Origin: JAPORK01 sp026710285
GTDB taxonomy: Bacteria > Pseudomonadota > Gammaproteobacteria > Pseudomonadales > Endozoicomonadaceae
Direction: 5' to 3'
DNA length: 64,000 nucleotides
NCBI GenBank assembly: GCA_965201045.1
Contig: OZ241746.1
Span: 4,464,001-4,528,000 of the forward strand
Shown: positions 27,600-36,004 of the stretch, piece after piece
Layout of the letters: every line of letters starts with the position of its first letter
Numbering within the stretch: position 1 is the first letter of the stretch
The notes under the pieces: model-generated
What the model saw: the letters and a program-made list of their open reading frames with translations, nothing else
What the model was told of the DNA's origin: nothing
Databases searched by the model: none
Program-made: the position numbers and the translations under genes

Positions 27600-27960
27600 T
27601 CCTCCCCTTCCTAAAGCTGTCTCTTAGTCACATTTTTCAGGTTCAGTCTTTTACTCTGGCATGTTTGTTTTTTGCTGAATATACCAGCCTTTGCCGGACA
27701 CACCGTGGGCTGAGCCTGTCGAAGCCTGGGAGAAGTTAAAACCTAAGTGTCTCCATCCAGGCTTCGACAAGCTCAGCCAGCGGATAAGGTAGTATTGATG
27801 AAATTGTCTGAATTTACCTGTATTTACTGCTCTGTTCATCTGAAATTTTTGTTGGGGATTTGTGTATAAAAGACAGTTCCTAAAGGAAGGGGATTCCTCC
27901 TGCGAGACGCTCATGCCCGAGCGCAAGAATGTTTCTGGCAGCATTAACATCTCTGTTCAA
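27600..27960 (-). ncRNA. Expected site of the tnpB guide (omega/re) RNA scaffold, interrupted
   Basis: In IS200/IS605 elements the tnpB 3' end and the adjacent right end encode the RNA that programs TnpB. Here the terminal hairpin (CCCCTTCC-TAAA-GGAAGGGG before insertion) is split by 269 bp (MITE-A copy 2 plus one target copy), so the scaffold can no longer be contiguous with its guide. The placement rests on family knowledge, not on a visible transcript. Confidence 0.3.
27617..27876. mobile_element. MITE-A copy 2 (260 bp) in the tnpB-side IS hairpin
   Basis: Ends CTGTCTCTTAGTCACA (27617-27632) and a decayed TGTGTATAAAAGACAG (27861-27876). A perfect 9-bp target duplication TTCCTAAAG sits at 27608-27616 and 27877-27885. 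The interior palindrome (CCGTGGGCTGAGCCTGTCGA ... GGCTTCGACAAGCTCAGCC) resembles copy 1. The duplication covers four bases of the left stem, the TAAA loop and one base of the right stem of the IS hairpin. The tnpB stop codon (TAG, 27880-27882) falls in the duplicated target, so TnpB is not truncated. Confidence 0.92.
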
Positions 27961-28935
27961 TACAGCTCCACATTTACAGACCCATTCTCTTATTCCTAAA
28001 CCTGCTCTACCTTTCGGACTACTGTTTGAAATTTCTTTACAGTACGAACAGGTTTGGGTTGTATACTTTTCGTTAACCTCTTCAAAAACTACGCCTGCGT
28101 GATCGCACTTGTATTCCGGCATAGTCTTTAGCATATGCCACCCTGCATCTAATGCAGATTTGGCTAGTTTAGTTTTTGCAATAGCAGCAGACTTTGCATT
28201 GCCAACAAATATCGCAGCATTTTCTGAGACCAGTTTGCGGCTGTATTTGTGTAGTTCATCTTTCCTCTTGTTGTTGATTTTTGCATGTATTGCTTTAGCA
28301 TGAGCCTTATTTTTAGCCCGTTGTGCTACAGCTAACTTTTGTTCAAAAGCCCTGTAGTTTCTGCCTGTAACACCGCTTCCGTTTGAGTCCGTAGCTGCTT
28401 CTTTGCAGCCTAAATCTATACCGACAAAAGAAGTCCCTGTTGACTGTTTCGGCTTAACAGAAACGACCACGTTAAAATACCAACGCCCACGGGCATCTTC
28501 ATTGAAAAAAGCTGTTCTGAATTTGTAGTTGCTTAATCCACAGGAATCCCACACACTGAAGTAGTTTCCGTTGTAGTATACCTGTCCGTTTTTCCAGCGA
28601 GAGGCGTTTGTATTAACAGGAATCCAACCCAGTGAACGCCTGACACCCTTTGTTTTTCTCCAGTTGAGCCTGCTCTTTTTAAATTGCTTTCTGGCTGTTA
28701 CGTATTCTTTCGCTACGCACTGAAGTGTTTGACTATGCAAACCCAACTCTTTGTTTGCTCCAGTGGTATATTTGTGTATATCGTAGACAGATAAAAATTC
28801 TCTGCGCTCTCTGATTGAGCGAGAGGAAAGTTCATTTATGTAGTTCCAGACAAAATTAACCGCACCTGCCATTTTCTTGAGCAGTTTCGCGTGTTTGTCT
28901 TTAACTCTTACTTTCAGTGTCTTTGTCTTTTCCAT
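27880..28935 (-). CDS. tnpB: TnpB, RNA-guided nuclease of an IS200/IS605 element
   Basis: 351 aa. N-terminal OrfB helix-turn-helix part, then a RuvC-like nuclease: Asp174 in FVGIDLG, a zinc ribbon with Cys296, Cys299, Cys320 and Cys322 (TCSYC ... VCKCG), and Asp329 in LNRDVNAARNI. The usual RuvC-II glutamate position reads IFVGNAKSA without Glu; Glu285/Glu286 in VVFEEVNEKYTTQTC are candidate replacements, as in TnpB lineages reported with rearranged catalytic sites. It is divergent from tnpA with 22 bp between their starts. The reading frame is intact, but its RNA scaffold region is interrupted by MITE-A copy 2. Confidence 0.93.
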   Translation of the reverse strand: MEKTKTLKVRVKDKHAKLLKKMAGAVNFVWNYINELSSRSIRERREFLSVYDIHKYTTGANKELGLHSQTLQCVAKEYVTARKQFKKSRLNWRKTKGVRRSLGWIPVNTNASRWKNGQVYYNGNYFSVWDSCGLSNYKFRTAFFNEDARGRWYFNVVVSVKPKQSTGTSFVGIDLGCKEAATDSNGSGVTGRNYRAFEQKLAVAQRAKNKAHAKAIHAKINNKRKDELHKYSRKLVSENAAIFVGNAKSAAIAKTKLAKSALDAGWHMLKTMPEYKCDHAGVVFEEVNEKYTTQTCSYCKEISNSSPKGRAGLGIREWVCKCGAVLNRDVNAARNILALGHERLAGGIPFL

Positions 28936-28957
28936 GTGGGTATGTAAGCATTGGTGT

Positions 28958-29371
28958 ATGGAAAAATCAACAGAAATTAGATCCAGTAGGCACTGTGTTT
29001 TTAATATGCATGTTCATTTGGTGTTTGTAGCAAAATACCGAAGAAAAATCTTTGACAGAGACTCTTTGAAAGAGCTAAAAACTATTTTCAACCACGTGTG
29101 CAAGAACTTTGAGGCTGAGCTGGTTGAAATGGATGGAGAAACGGACCACGTTCACCTGTTGGTCAACTATCCATCAAAGGTTGCTGTTTCCGCACTTGTT
29201 AATAGTTTGAAAGGTGTGTCGTCACGCAAACTAAAACAAACCTGCCCCGCTATACAAAAACACTACTTCAAAAACACATTGTGGAGCAGAAGCTATTTTG
29301 CAAGCTCTTGCGGAGGCGTACCAATTGAAATTGTGAGAAAATATATTGAAAATCAAAAAACACCAAATTAA
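28958..29371 (+). CDS. tnpA: TnpA, Y1 HUH transposase of an IS200/IS605 element
   Basis: 137 aa from the ATG at 28958; the frame is open further left, but that part overlaps tnpB and lacks homology to the family. The HUH metal-binding motif is HVH in TDHVHLLV (His64, His66), and the catalytic tyrosine is Tyr129 in VRKYIENQ with the conserved Gln133. Length and motifs are those of IS200-type single-strand transposases, which excise and insert single-stranded circles by recognising hairpins at the ends. Since both hairpins are now split by MITE-A, the protein may still act on other copies but this element is probably immobile. Confidence 0.94.
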   Translation: MEKSTEIRSSRHCVFNMHVHLVFVAKYRRKIFDRDSLKELKTIFNHVCKNFEAELVEMDGETDHVHLLVNYPSKVAVSALVNSLKGVSSRKLKQTCPAIQKHYFKNTLWSRSYFASSCGGVPIEIVRKYIENQKTPN

Positions 29372-29395
29372 CCGCCTTATATCCCCGCCCTGAAA

Positions 29396-29630
29396 CTGTC
29401 TCTTAGTCATATTTTTCATGTTCTTATTTTTATCCTGGCAGGTTGCCTGCTACTGAATATACGCGTTTTTGGCATAAAACCGCGGGCTCGACCTGTCGAA
29501 GCCTAGAAATCAAAAGCAGCCGAGCTTCAACAGGTTCAGCCCGCGGTACGTTCAGTGAAGATTGGTATCTTCAGCAGAAGATAAATCTGTAAATAAAAAC
29601 TGGAGCTTAAAAAATGTGACTAAGAGACAG
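29396..29630. mobile_element. MITE-A copy 3 (235 bp) in the tnpA-side IS hairpin
   Basis: Ends CTGTCTCTTAGTCATA (29396-29411) and TGTGACTAAGAGACAG (29615-29630). Target duplications GCCCTGAAA (29387-29395) and ACCCTGAAG (29631-29639) differ at their two outer positions, as expected if an original GCCCTGAAG decayed once on each side. The interior palindrome has arms CCGCGGGCTCGACCTGTCGA and its partner ending GCCCGCGG. The interior sequence is closer to copy 1 than to copy 2 (both share ATCAAAAGCAGC-type loops). Confidence 0.92.
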
Positions 29631-29668
29631 ACCCTGAAGGGCGAGGTTTTACGGCGTGCAGGGTAAAA

Positions 29669-29843
29669 AAATTTGAGCAGGCAGTAACAGGAAAAACAAT
29701 CCGTCTGTTACCAACCGGTGAACCTTGTTGCGATAACGTTTTAGCAGGCTGTCTCTTATTTTAAGCAGTTTGTAAAAAGGCTGGGACCTGACCTGAAAAT
29801 CTGCGAGCAACGGATAGGGCACCCACCAGAGAACACCTTTGTG
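29669..29843 (+). pseudogene. Decayed 3' end of an amidoligase-like paralogue
   Basis: This stretch aligns, with many substitutions and small indels, to the last part of the 733-aa gene: TTGAGCAG(G/T)CAG(T/C)AACAGG, CCGTCTGTTACCAACCGGTG and CACCAGAGAACACC occur in both in the same order (compare 27391-27553). It begins directly at the IS605 boundary and has lost its reading frame. It looks like the tail of a second, tandem copy whose body was removed when the IS arrived or afterwards. The following ~120 bp up to the first Rhs gene hold only AT-rich sequence and the 3' flank of the array, which begins near 29962. Confidence 0.8.
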
Positions 29844-30015
29844 CCATCTGAAAATAACTTGAGTGAGCAGCTGCGAAATATCCGTTATGACTTTTAAATT
29901 TGTAGTGAATTTATAGTAAAAAACACTAGCAGCATGTTTAAGTCACTACACCCTGATTATTACTAAAGTGTTGAGCATTGTTTAAGTACTCATTCTGTTC
30001 TGTTAATTTTGTAAA

Positions 30016-33000
30016 TTACTTTGTAAATACCCAAACTACAAATGGACTAAAATCATGATAACTTTCTAAATATCCAAAATTACTTGCTATTTTTTCTATC
30101 TCTACCGTGTTAGTAATACAACTAATGTTGCCGCTCCACCCTCGCATTCTGGCTGCGTATCTATATGCGCTTATCCAAGACGGGTTCGGGTGACTAGAAT
30201 AATCCACTCCAAAAACATATAGTCTGCCACCAGGTCTCAATAAAGTGTCTATCGTCCCAAATATATTAATATGTCTGTATTCATCAAGAATTTCATCATA
30301 GACATTCTCACCTATTTTGGATTTTATTTCAGTAACATCTGTAATACATTTAACGTAACGATTAGGAAACCGGAAAAGATAAGTAGAAATTGTAGTAGCG
30401 CCCTTTGCGTTGTGATCACAGGGTTCACAAGAACCACAGCCTAAAACAGCTCGCTTCACTTCAGGAGACCCTTCAGCAGCAGCATTAACATTGTCTGTTA
30501 CCTCCGATTCTTCTGAATTGGCAGAATCAATCAACGGTTGAATTGAAAGTTCTGCGTTTAGATTTCCTGCTTCACCTGCAACTGCCCCTGCTCCTTCTGC
30601 TACCATACCTTCTGCTGCTGCGGTTCCTGTTGTTGCTGCTTCTGTTAATTCTGCCCCTCCTTTTACTAATGCTCCTATCAGACCTGCAGCACCTGCAGCA
30701 GCTGTACCTATACCTGCACCGATAGGTATGAGTCCAGCTACAAATAATGCACCTGCATAAATCCTTCCGGTAATCATTGACGCTTGCTGCAAACCTTTGT
30801 TGGCAGGTTTTAATGCTGATGCAAAAGCTAATGTAGCTGGTGCTGCAAAAGCCAGACCAATTGCAAAGGTTGGACCAAAAGGTAAACCCATACCAGCCCA
30901 GACCAGTGACCTTCCAATTCCCTGAAGAAAATGACTATGAACGTTATTCATACCCAGAGTAAGAACAGTACTGGCTATTTTGAACATTTTACCTAACCAC
31001 CGTGGCATATTACCACTAGGATCACTATTTATTATCGGATTGTTACTACCAAATGCATAGCCATCACCGGCAGGATCTTCACTGACAAAATAACGTTGAG
31101 ATGTATTATACGTACGATGACCATTACCTAAAAACTGCCAGCCCGTTGCAACATCGGTCATTTCACCATCAAATCCTTTTAGTGTTTGTTGAAAAGCTGG
31201 AACTGTCGTGTCCTGTTTTCCATAAGACCACACCATACCATAGGGACTATAAACATTATGCTGTTGTACAGTCCACTGCTTTAATGTTTTATCTTGTTTT
31301 AATATACTAATGACATCGCCTTTATAATTACTTTCATTCCAGTTAGTAATCGTATTATCGATTGCTTTTGTCTCTGCTGACGGGTAACTAATTCTGTGTC
31401 TGTTATTGGCTGTATCAGTTACAATTTCACCACTGAATCTTCCTCCTTGATAGATCATCTGCCGAGTGTCCTTTTTAGTCACTACTTTAACTTCTTTTCC
31501 CTGACCATTGTAGTTATAGTGACTAACCATACCTGCAGTATTAATGACCTGGGTTACCTGATTAAAAGGGTTATAACTGATTTTATTTCCTTTACCATCA
31601 ATGGTCATATTGCCAGCTGTATCATAAACAAATGCATGGGTATCAGCCTGCTGATTATTCCATTGTGTACTGATCGCTGTTAATCGTAATGGTACTTCAG
31701 CATTTGCATAGGTATAAGACATTGTTTTACTCAAGGAATGCTGCCCGGAAGATGAAGTATCAATTAATTTTTCAGTAACACCAGCGATACGATTTAGGCG
31801 TGTAAATATGTAATTTTGCTGTATAATAGCTGGAGCTGTTTTTAGGTTTCCACCATCAATTGCTGTATCATGCGGACAAAGTATGTTATCTCCCTGACAA
31901 TTCATTGAGATTAGATTATCCATTCGATCATAACGATAATCTATTGTTGCTTGATGATTCTGATCATCACTATGCTGCAAACGAGTAATATTTCCATCAG
32001 CATCATAAGTAAAAGATTCAGTATCAAGTAGTTTTCCATTAATACTGTCTTTTATTGTCTCTGTCTGACCCCATGGATTATATGCGAGTATACGTATCAT
32101 GCCACTGCCATATACCGCTTTTACTACACGGGAAAAAGAATCATATACCAGCTGTTTAAGCGGTGTTGTATCACCCGTATTTTCCTGGTAAATTTTCTCT
32201 GTAGGTCTGGCTAGCTTGTCAAACATATAAATAATTTTATTTTGTTGAAAATCGGTACGACTAACAAGGTGATGGTAACTATTGTAAGCCAGCGTGTAAG
32301 CACTATCCGGATATCCGTTAATTCCTTTGTGTGTTTCACTCTTTAACAGTCCGTCATCCCGATAATGGTAAGTGGTAATTCCGGTATTATCAGTCACTGT
32401 CAATGGTTTATGATTTATATGATCATAACTAATCTGTAAAAATACTTTGCCATCCAGACTGTCTGCTACAGCCAGTCCAATGTTGTTATAAGACAAAACA
32501 ATATGGTGCCCGTTAGATTTATCAATACAATACAACTGACCATTAATATTATAATGATAAAAGTTTTTTTTACCATCTTCTCCTGCTGACCATAACTTTT
32601 GACCTGCTGCATTAAAACCTGCTGATGCCAACAGATACTGCCCTCCTTGTGCAGGCATAACCCAATGCTGAATAACATGACCGGTCAGATCATAGACATT
32701 ATGTGTTTTATCTCCTATTGGACTGATAATATCGGTTACCTGTCCAAGTGCATCATAGTGCTTTTGTACGCTTCTTCCCATGGGGTCTTCAGTAGTGACA
32801 AGACGATCAAAACCATCATAAGTCATTCTGGAAACTCTTGCCTCTGGCTGTTTATCTCCTTCTGTACAAAGTACTCTTACAGATGGCAGGGCACCTGTTG
32901 TGGCAGGTAATATAATTTGTTCAACTGGCTTTCCGGTTACATTACCAATCCCTATGGTTACAGCAGTACGATTGCTGTTTGCATCTTCTGTGTAGTGGAC

Positions 33001-35502
33001 AACACAGCGGTATGCATTATCATATTTAGTAACTTCAGTTTCTCCATCAGGTAGATGTTTTCTGATCAACCGTCCGGTCGCATCATAATCAAAACGGGTA
33101 GTCAGCGCTATCGACACTCCTTTGTTCTGACCATTATCTATATAACGTGTAATGGTTGCCACTTTCCCTTCAGCATTGTAGCTGATCTGTGTTTGTTGCT
33201 GCCATAATCCAGGCTGCAGATGTCCCTGTGGATCAGTTTTTTCAATATACGTCGCCAGTTTTCTCCCTGCTCCATCAAAAATCACTTTTTCCTGCATACC
33301 GTCAGCTCTGGTTACAATTATACTATTTTCATTTGAAGATAGTTGATACTGATTGTGGATGGTTGTTTCAAAAGGCGTACCTGTTGCATCAGTACGTACT
33401 GTCAACCGACCTAGCTTATCATACTCAAAATTTTGAATATTTTTTTTATCCTCAGAAATCACCCGTAGTGTTTTAGGAATAAATAAGCTTTTTTCAGTTA
33501 TTACTGATGATACAGTATGTTTATTTGCTATATCAATATAACTGGAAGTGGTTTCAGTACCATTGTTATTTAAGACGTACTGATAATGATGTGTAATTGC
33601 CTTAACACTAACAGCAGGAAGATCACTGCCTGTGAGTCGTTTCTGTTTTAACAAACCATAAGTCAGTGGATTATTTTTATCCTGATAGTACTCATTTGTT
33701 TCTGTTCGTTGCTCATCACCACTTTGAACTGCATTTTTATATAGTACCAGCGTATAACCCGGTTTATTTCGGTTGTCTTCTTTTTGGTAACTCATTGTTG
33801 TTATCACCGGGGTTAGCAGCGTACCGTTTTTTACCGGAGCAGGAAAAAGTTTTGTCCTTTCTGCTAAAGCAGCTACCGGCCAACCAACGGGTGCAGCAGG
33901 ACAGTGACTGTCACCACTTTGGGGACAGTACTTTGTTTCTGTTATGCGACCATAGCTATCAGTTTGACTGATTAAGCGTCCGTAATCATCATAACTTCTG
34001 TTGACTACCGCATCTATCGGTGCAGACAGATTATCTCCCCAGTTTTTAGTAACAATCTTTAAAGGCAGAGAATAAGTAGCGGGTAGCTGCTCAAAAGAAG
34101 TATTTGCACAACCATCTCTTTTATCTGTACGACAAAAATAAACTTCAGTTTCACTGAGTTGTTTATTCGTTTTATCGTTAATGGTTTTAGTATCAATCAA
34201 TAAATGATATTTGTTATACGTTCGGACTGTTTGTACTTGCCCGTTATCTTCTTTTGTCTTATAAGTGTAACTGGCAGATGCTTCAAACAGCATATCCGTT
34301 TTTAAACCAGGTAGTTCAGTTAAACCAGCATTGAAACCAAGATAATCATGACTATTACTATTTGTTGAAGTATAACTGTAATTTATATCCACTGGTGGCT
34401 GGTTTGCACCAGGAATCATCCTGATTTGCTTGACAACACACATCGATGCAAAGGGTTGAAATGGATGCTGACTATTTATAATACCGGGTAATTTCATCGC
34501 ATGATTGCAATCATAAGTAAATTGTTTTTCCATTCCGGTAAAGTAGTGAATACTCGTCAGCAGATCCTGATCTTTATTATGGGTATCGTAACTCAAATAA
34601 ACCCGCCCGGAGTGATCAGCAGTCTGCGGATTACTGCCGGGAAACCAGATGTTACGCACTTCATTATTTTCTAAATCAATACGGATGTTAACCGGGTTTC
34701 CATGTACATCAGAACTGGTAACCGTCAGATAGTTATTTTTTCTTGTCAGTTCTATTGAATGACCATTATCGTCGGCTATTTTTTCTAAAAGATGGCTTCC
34801 GGGCATATATTTAAAATTAACACCATTTCCATTTTGTTGCTGCATACGAATTTCATAACCTTTACGGTCTAAAATATCCTGCAATCCGTTTGCAGATTTA
34901 ATTACAAGATTTCCTTTTTCATCGTTAGTAATGATGACGTCTTTTAGCTTGTGATATAGTGGATGCCAGCTTCCGTCAGGTCGCTGCTCCAGGAAAAAAC
35001 TTTTTCCTCCAGCTGTGTTTAACTGATGCGTAACCGGATTATAATGTGTCAGATTCCATGCCCAGCCACGCCCCAGATGATCCGGATCACCTTTTGCACC
35101 ACTGTTATAGTTCATTTCCAGATCAATATCAGGACCATGACCAAAATTACTCTGTAATAAACCAGCTTTTATGGAAACCAGCAGCATACCTGTCCTGGGA
35201 TCTACTACACTGTTTCCACTTTTAGCAAAATTAAAAGAATTGGACCAGACAGACAGATCACCACTTCCTGATTCACCCAGTAGTGATGGGTAATGATTTA
35301 TTTTATTTTTTTTATTTGTTGTATGTGCATCTGATGTGTTTTTTTTTAATACTATTTTTTTATTAATATAAATACTGTTTTTGTCAGTTCTGATTTTTCC
35401 AATAGCTAAATTTATTTTCCCAAAACATAAACACAAAAATAAAAATATCACTACATCAATAATATTATATAAACGTTTATTTTTTCTTCTTATAATATTC
35501 AC
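30016..35502 (-). CDS. YD-repeat (Rhs-like) exported protein, copy 1
   Basis: 1828 aa, GTG start at 35502. An N-terminal hydrophobic segment (residues ~14-30, VVIFLFLCLCFGK) after basic residues acts as a Sec signal or anchor. The body contains many YD repeats (YDKLGRL, YDATGRLIRKHLPDG, YDRMDNLISM) and ends in the Rhs core signature RYFVSEDPAGDGYAFGSNNP followed by DPSG near residue 1485. Rhs/TcC shells are hollow beta-cages that enclose a C-terminal domain. After DPSG come a hydrophobic region (GLPFGPTFAIGLAFAAPATL), an Ala/Gly/Glu linker and a ~145-residue C-terminal domain with DEILDEYRHI and LLRPGGRLYVFG. No PAAR or VgrG module. Signal peptide and upstream spacer are like those of copy 4. 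Confidence 0.93.
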   Translation of the reverse strand: MNIIRRKNKRLYNIIDVVIFLFLCLCFGKINLAIGKIRTDKNSIYINKKIVLKKNTSDAHTTNKKNKINHYPSLLGESGSGDLSVWSNSFNFAKSGNSVVDPRTGMLLVSIKAGLLQSNFGHGPDIDLEMNYNSGAKGDPDHLGRGWAWNLTHYNPVTHQLNTAGGKSFFLEQRPDGSWHPLYHKLKDVIITNDEKGNLVIKSANGLQDILDRKGYEIRMQQQNGNGVNFKYMPGSHLLEKIADDNGHSIELTRKNNYLTVTSSDVHGNPVNIRIDLENNEVRNIWFPGSNPQTADHSGRVYLSYDTHNKDQDLLTSIHYFTGMEKQFTYDCNHAMKLPGIINSQHPFQPFASMCVVKQIRMIPGANQPPVDINYSYTSTNSNSHDYLGFNAGLTELPGLKTDMLFEASASYTYKTKEDNGQVQTVRTYNKYHLLIDTKTINDKTNKQLSETEVYFCRTDKRDGCANTSFEQLPATYSLPLKIVTKNWGDNLSAPIDAVVNRSYDDYGRLISQTDSYGRITETKYCPQSGDSHCPAAPVGWPVAALAERTKLFPAPVKNGTLLTPVITTMSYQKEDNRNKPGYTLVLYKNAVQSGDEQRTETNEYYQDKNNPLTYGLLKQKRLTGSDLPAVSVKAITHHYQYVLNNNGTETTSSYIDIANKHTVSSVITEKSLFIPKTLRVISEDKKNIQNFEYDKLGRLTVRTDATGTPFETTIHNQYQLSSNENSIIVTRADGMQEKVIFDGAGRKLATYIEKTDPQGHLQPGLWQQQTQISYNAEGKVATITRYIDNGQNKGVSIALTTRFDYDATGRLIRKHLPDGETEVTKYDNAYRCVVHYTEDANSNRTAVTIGIGNVTGKPVEQIILPATTGALPSVRVLCTEGDKQPEARVSRMTYDGFDRLVTTEDPMGRSVQKHYDALGQVTDIISPIGDKTHNVYDLTGHVIQHWVMPAQGGQYLLASAGFNAAGQKLWSAGEDGKKNFYHYNINGQLYCIDKSNGHHIVLSYNNIGLAVADSLDGKVFLQISYDHINHKPLTVTDNTGITTYHYRDDGLLKSETHKGINGYPDSAYTLAYNSYHHLVSRTDFQQNKIIYMFDKLARPTEKIYQENTGDTTPLKQLVYDSFSRVVKAVYGSGMIRILAYNPWGQTETIKDSINGKLLDTESFTYDADGNITRLQHSDDQNHQATIDYRYDRMDNLISMNCQGDNILCPHDTAIDGGNLKTAPAIIQQNYIFTRLNRIAGVTEKLIDTSSSGQHSLSKTMSYTYANAEVPLRLTAISTQWNNQQADTHAFVYDTAGNMTIDGKGNKISYNPFNQVTQVINTAGMVSHYNYNGQGKEVKVVTKKDTRQMIYQGGRFSGEIVTDTANNRHRISYPSAETKAIDNTITNWNESNYKGDVISILKQDKTLKQWTVQQHNVYSPYGMVWSYGKQDTTVPAFQQTLKGFDGEMTDVATGWQFLGNGHRTYNTSQRYFVSEDPAGDGYAFGSNNPIINSDPSGNMPRWLGKMFKIASTVLTLGMNNVHSHFLQGIGRSLVWAGMGLPFGPTFAIGLAFAAPATLAFASALKPANKGLQQASMITGRIYAGALFVAGLIPIGAGIGTAAAGAAGLIGALVKGGAELTEAATTGTAAAEGMVAEGAGAVAGEAGNLNAELSIQPLIDSANSEESEVTDNVNAAAEGSPEVKRAVLGCGSCEPCDHNAKGATTISTYLFRFPNRYVKCITDVTEIKSKIGENVYDEILDEYRHINIFGTIDTLLRPGGRLYVFGVDYSSHPNPSWISAYRYAARMRGWSGNISCITNTVEIEKIASNFGYLESYHDFSPFVVWVFTK

Positions 35503-36004
35503 AATTCCACAACCCTTGTTTCAATTAAATTTACACGTCATTTTATTTTTAATATACAATCTGATATTTTTTTAATTTAGACAAATAGAATGGAATTTAG
35601 TTTTATTTTATTTAAACGTCAATAGAATTTTAACAAAATGAAAGAAACCTCTGCTTTGTATAGATATTTGATATTATCACACTCAAAGATAGCTTCAAAC
35701 AGTTTCTCAGTAGATAATAGGCTACATACTATTTTAAAAAAGATAAAATTTACTCTTTAGATATTATATAAAATGAATAGATCAGTTGATTTATATTATT
35801 TTACCTGTAGTAACTCAAGCTCAGTATATTTATTGTAGAGATATTTTACAGTTAAATTGTCTTATATTATTTTCAAAAAAAATTCTATCTCTCAGTATCA
35901 GACAATGACTAAATTATACACAGAAATCAGTTACATTTAAAACTATTATAGTTAAAGTGTTGAGCATTGTTTAAGTACTCATTCTGTTCTGTTAATTTTG
36001 TAAA
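35503..36004. other. Rhs-array spacer, class 1
   Basis: 502 bp between copies 1 and 2. Non-coding. It shares its whole length with the spacer at 57463-57963 (for example ATCAGTTGATTTATATTATT near 35780), and its central block AAAGATAGCTTCAAACAGTT recurs in every spacer of the array. Next to copy 1 it carries the promoter-like block at 35594-35622; next to copy 2 it has the imperfect 3' hairpin GAGCATTG...AAGTACTC. Confidence 0.75.
35594..35622 (-). promoter_or_regulatory. Promoter candidate for Rhs copy 1
   Basis: On the minus strand TTGACG (35622-35617), a 17-bp spacer and TAAATT (35599-35594) form a sigma70-like pair about 90 bases before the start codon. The same pair with the same spacing precedes copies 2, 3 and 4. 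Confidence 0.45.

Larger units (their letters stand above)
27594..29655. mobile_element. IS200/IS605-family element with divergent tnpA and tnpB, both end hairpins invaded
   Basis: About 1.55 kb of IS plus two MITE-A insertions. The tnpB-side end carries CATCCTCCCC and, past the MITE, GGAAGGGG; without the MITE this is an 8-bp hairpin with a TAAA loop. The tnpA-side end carries CCCCGCCC and, past the MITE, GGGCGAGG followed by TTTTACGGC, a hairpin with a TGAA loop. Such subterminal hairpins are what the Y1 transposase TnpA recognises. Exact boundaries are approximate because these elements have no inverted ends or target duplications. The left end lies on the stop codon of the amidoligase-like gene. 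Confidence 0.85.

Noticed and set aside
28877..28957. Longer tnpA start inside tnpB
   Set aside because: It would extend TnpA beyond the family length through tnpB antisense sequence; the ATG at 28958 gives the normal size.
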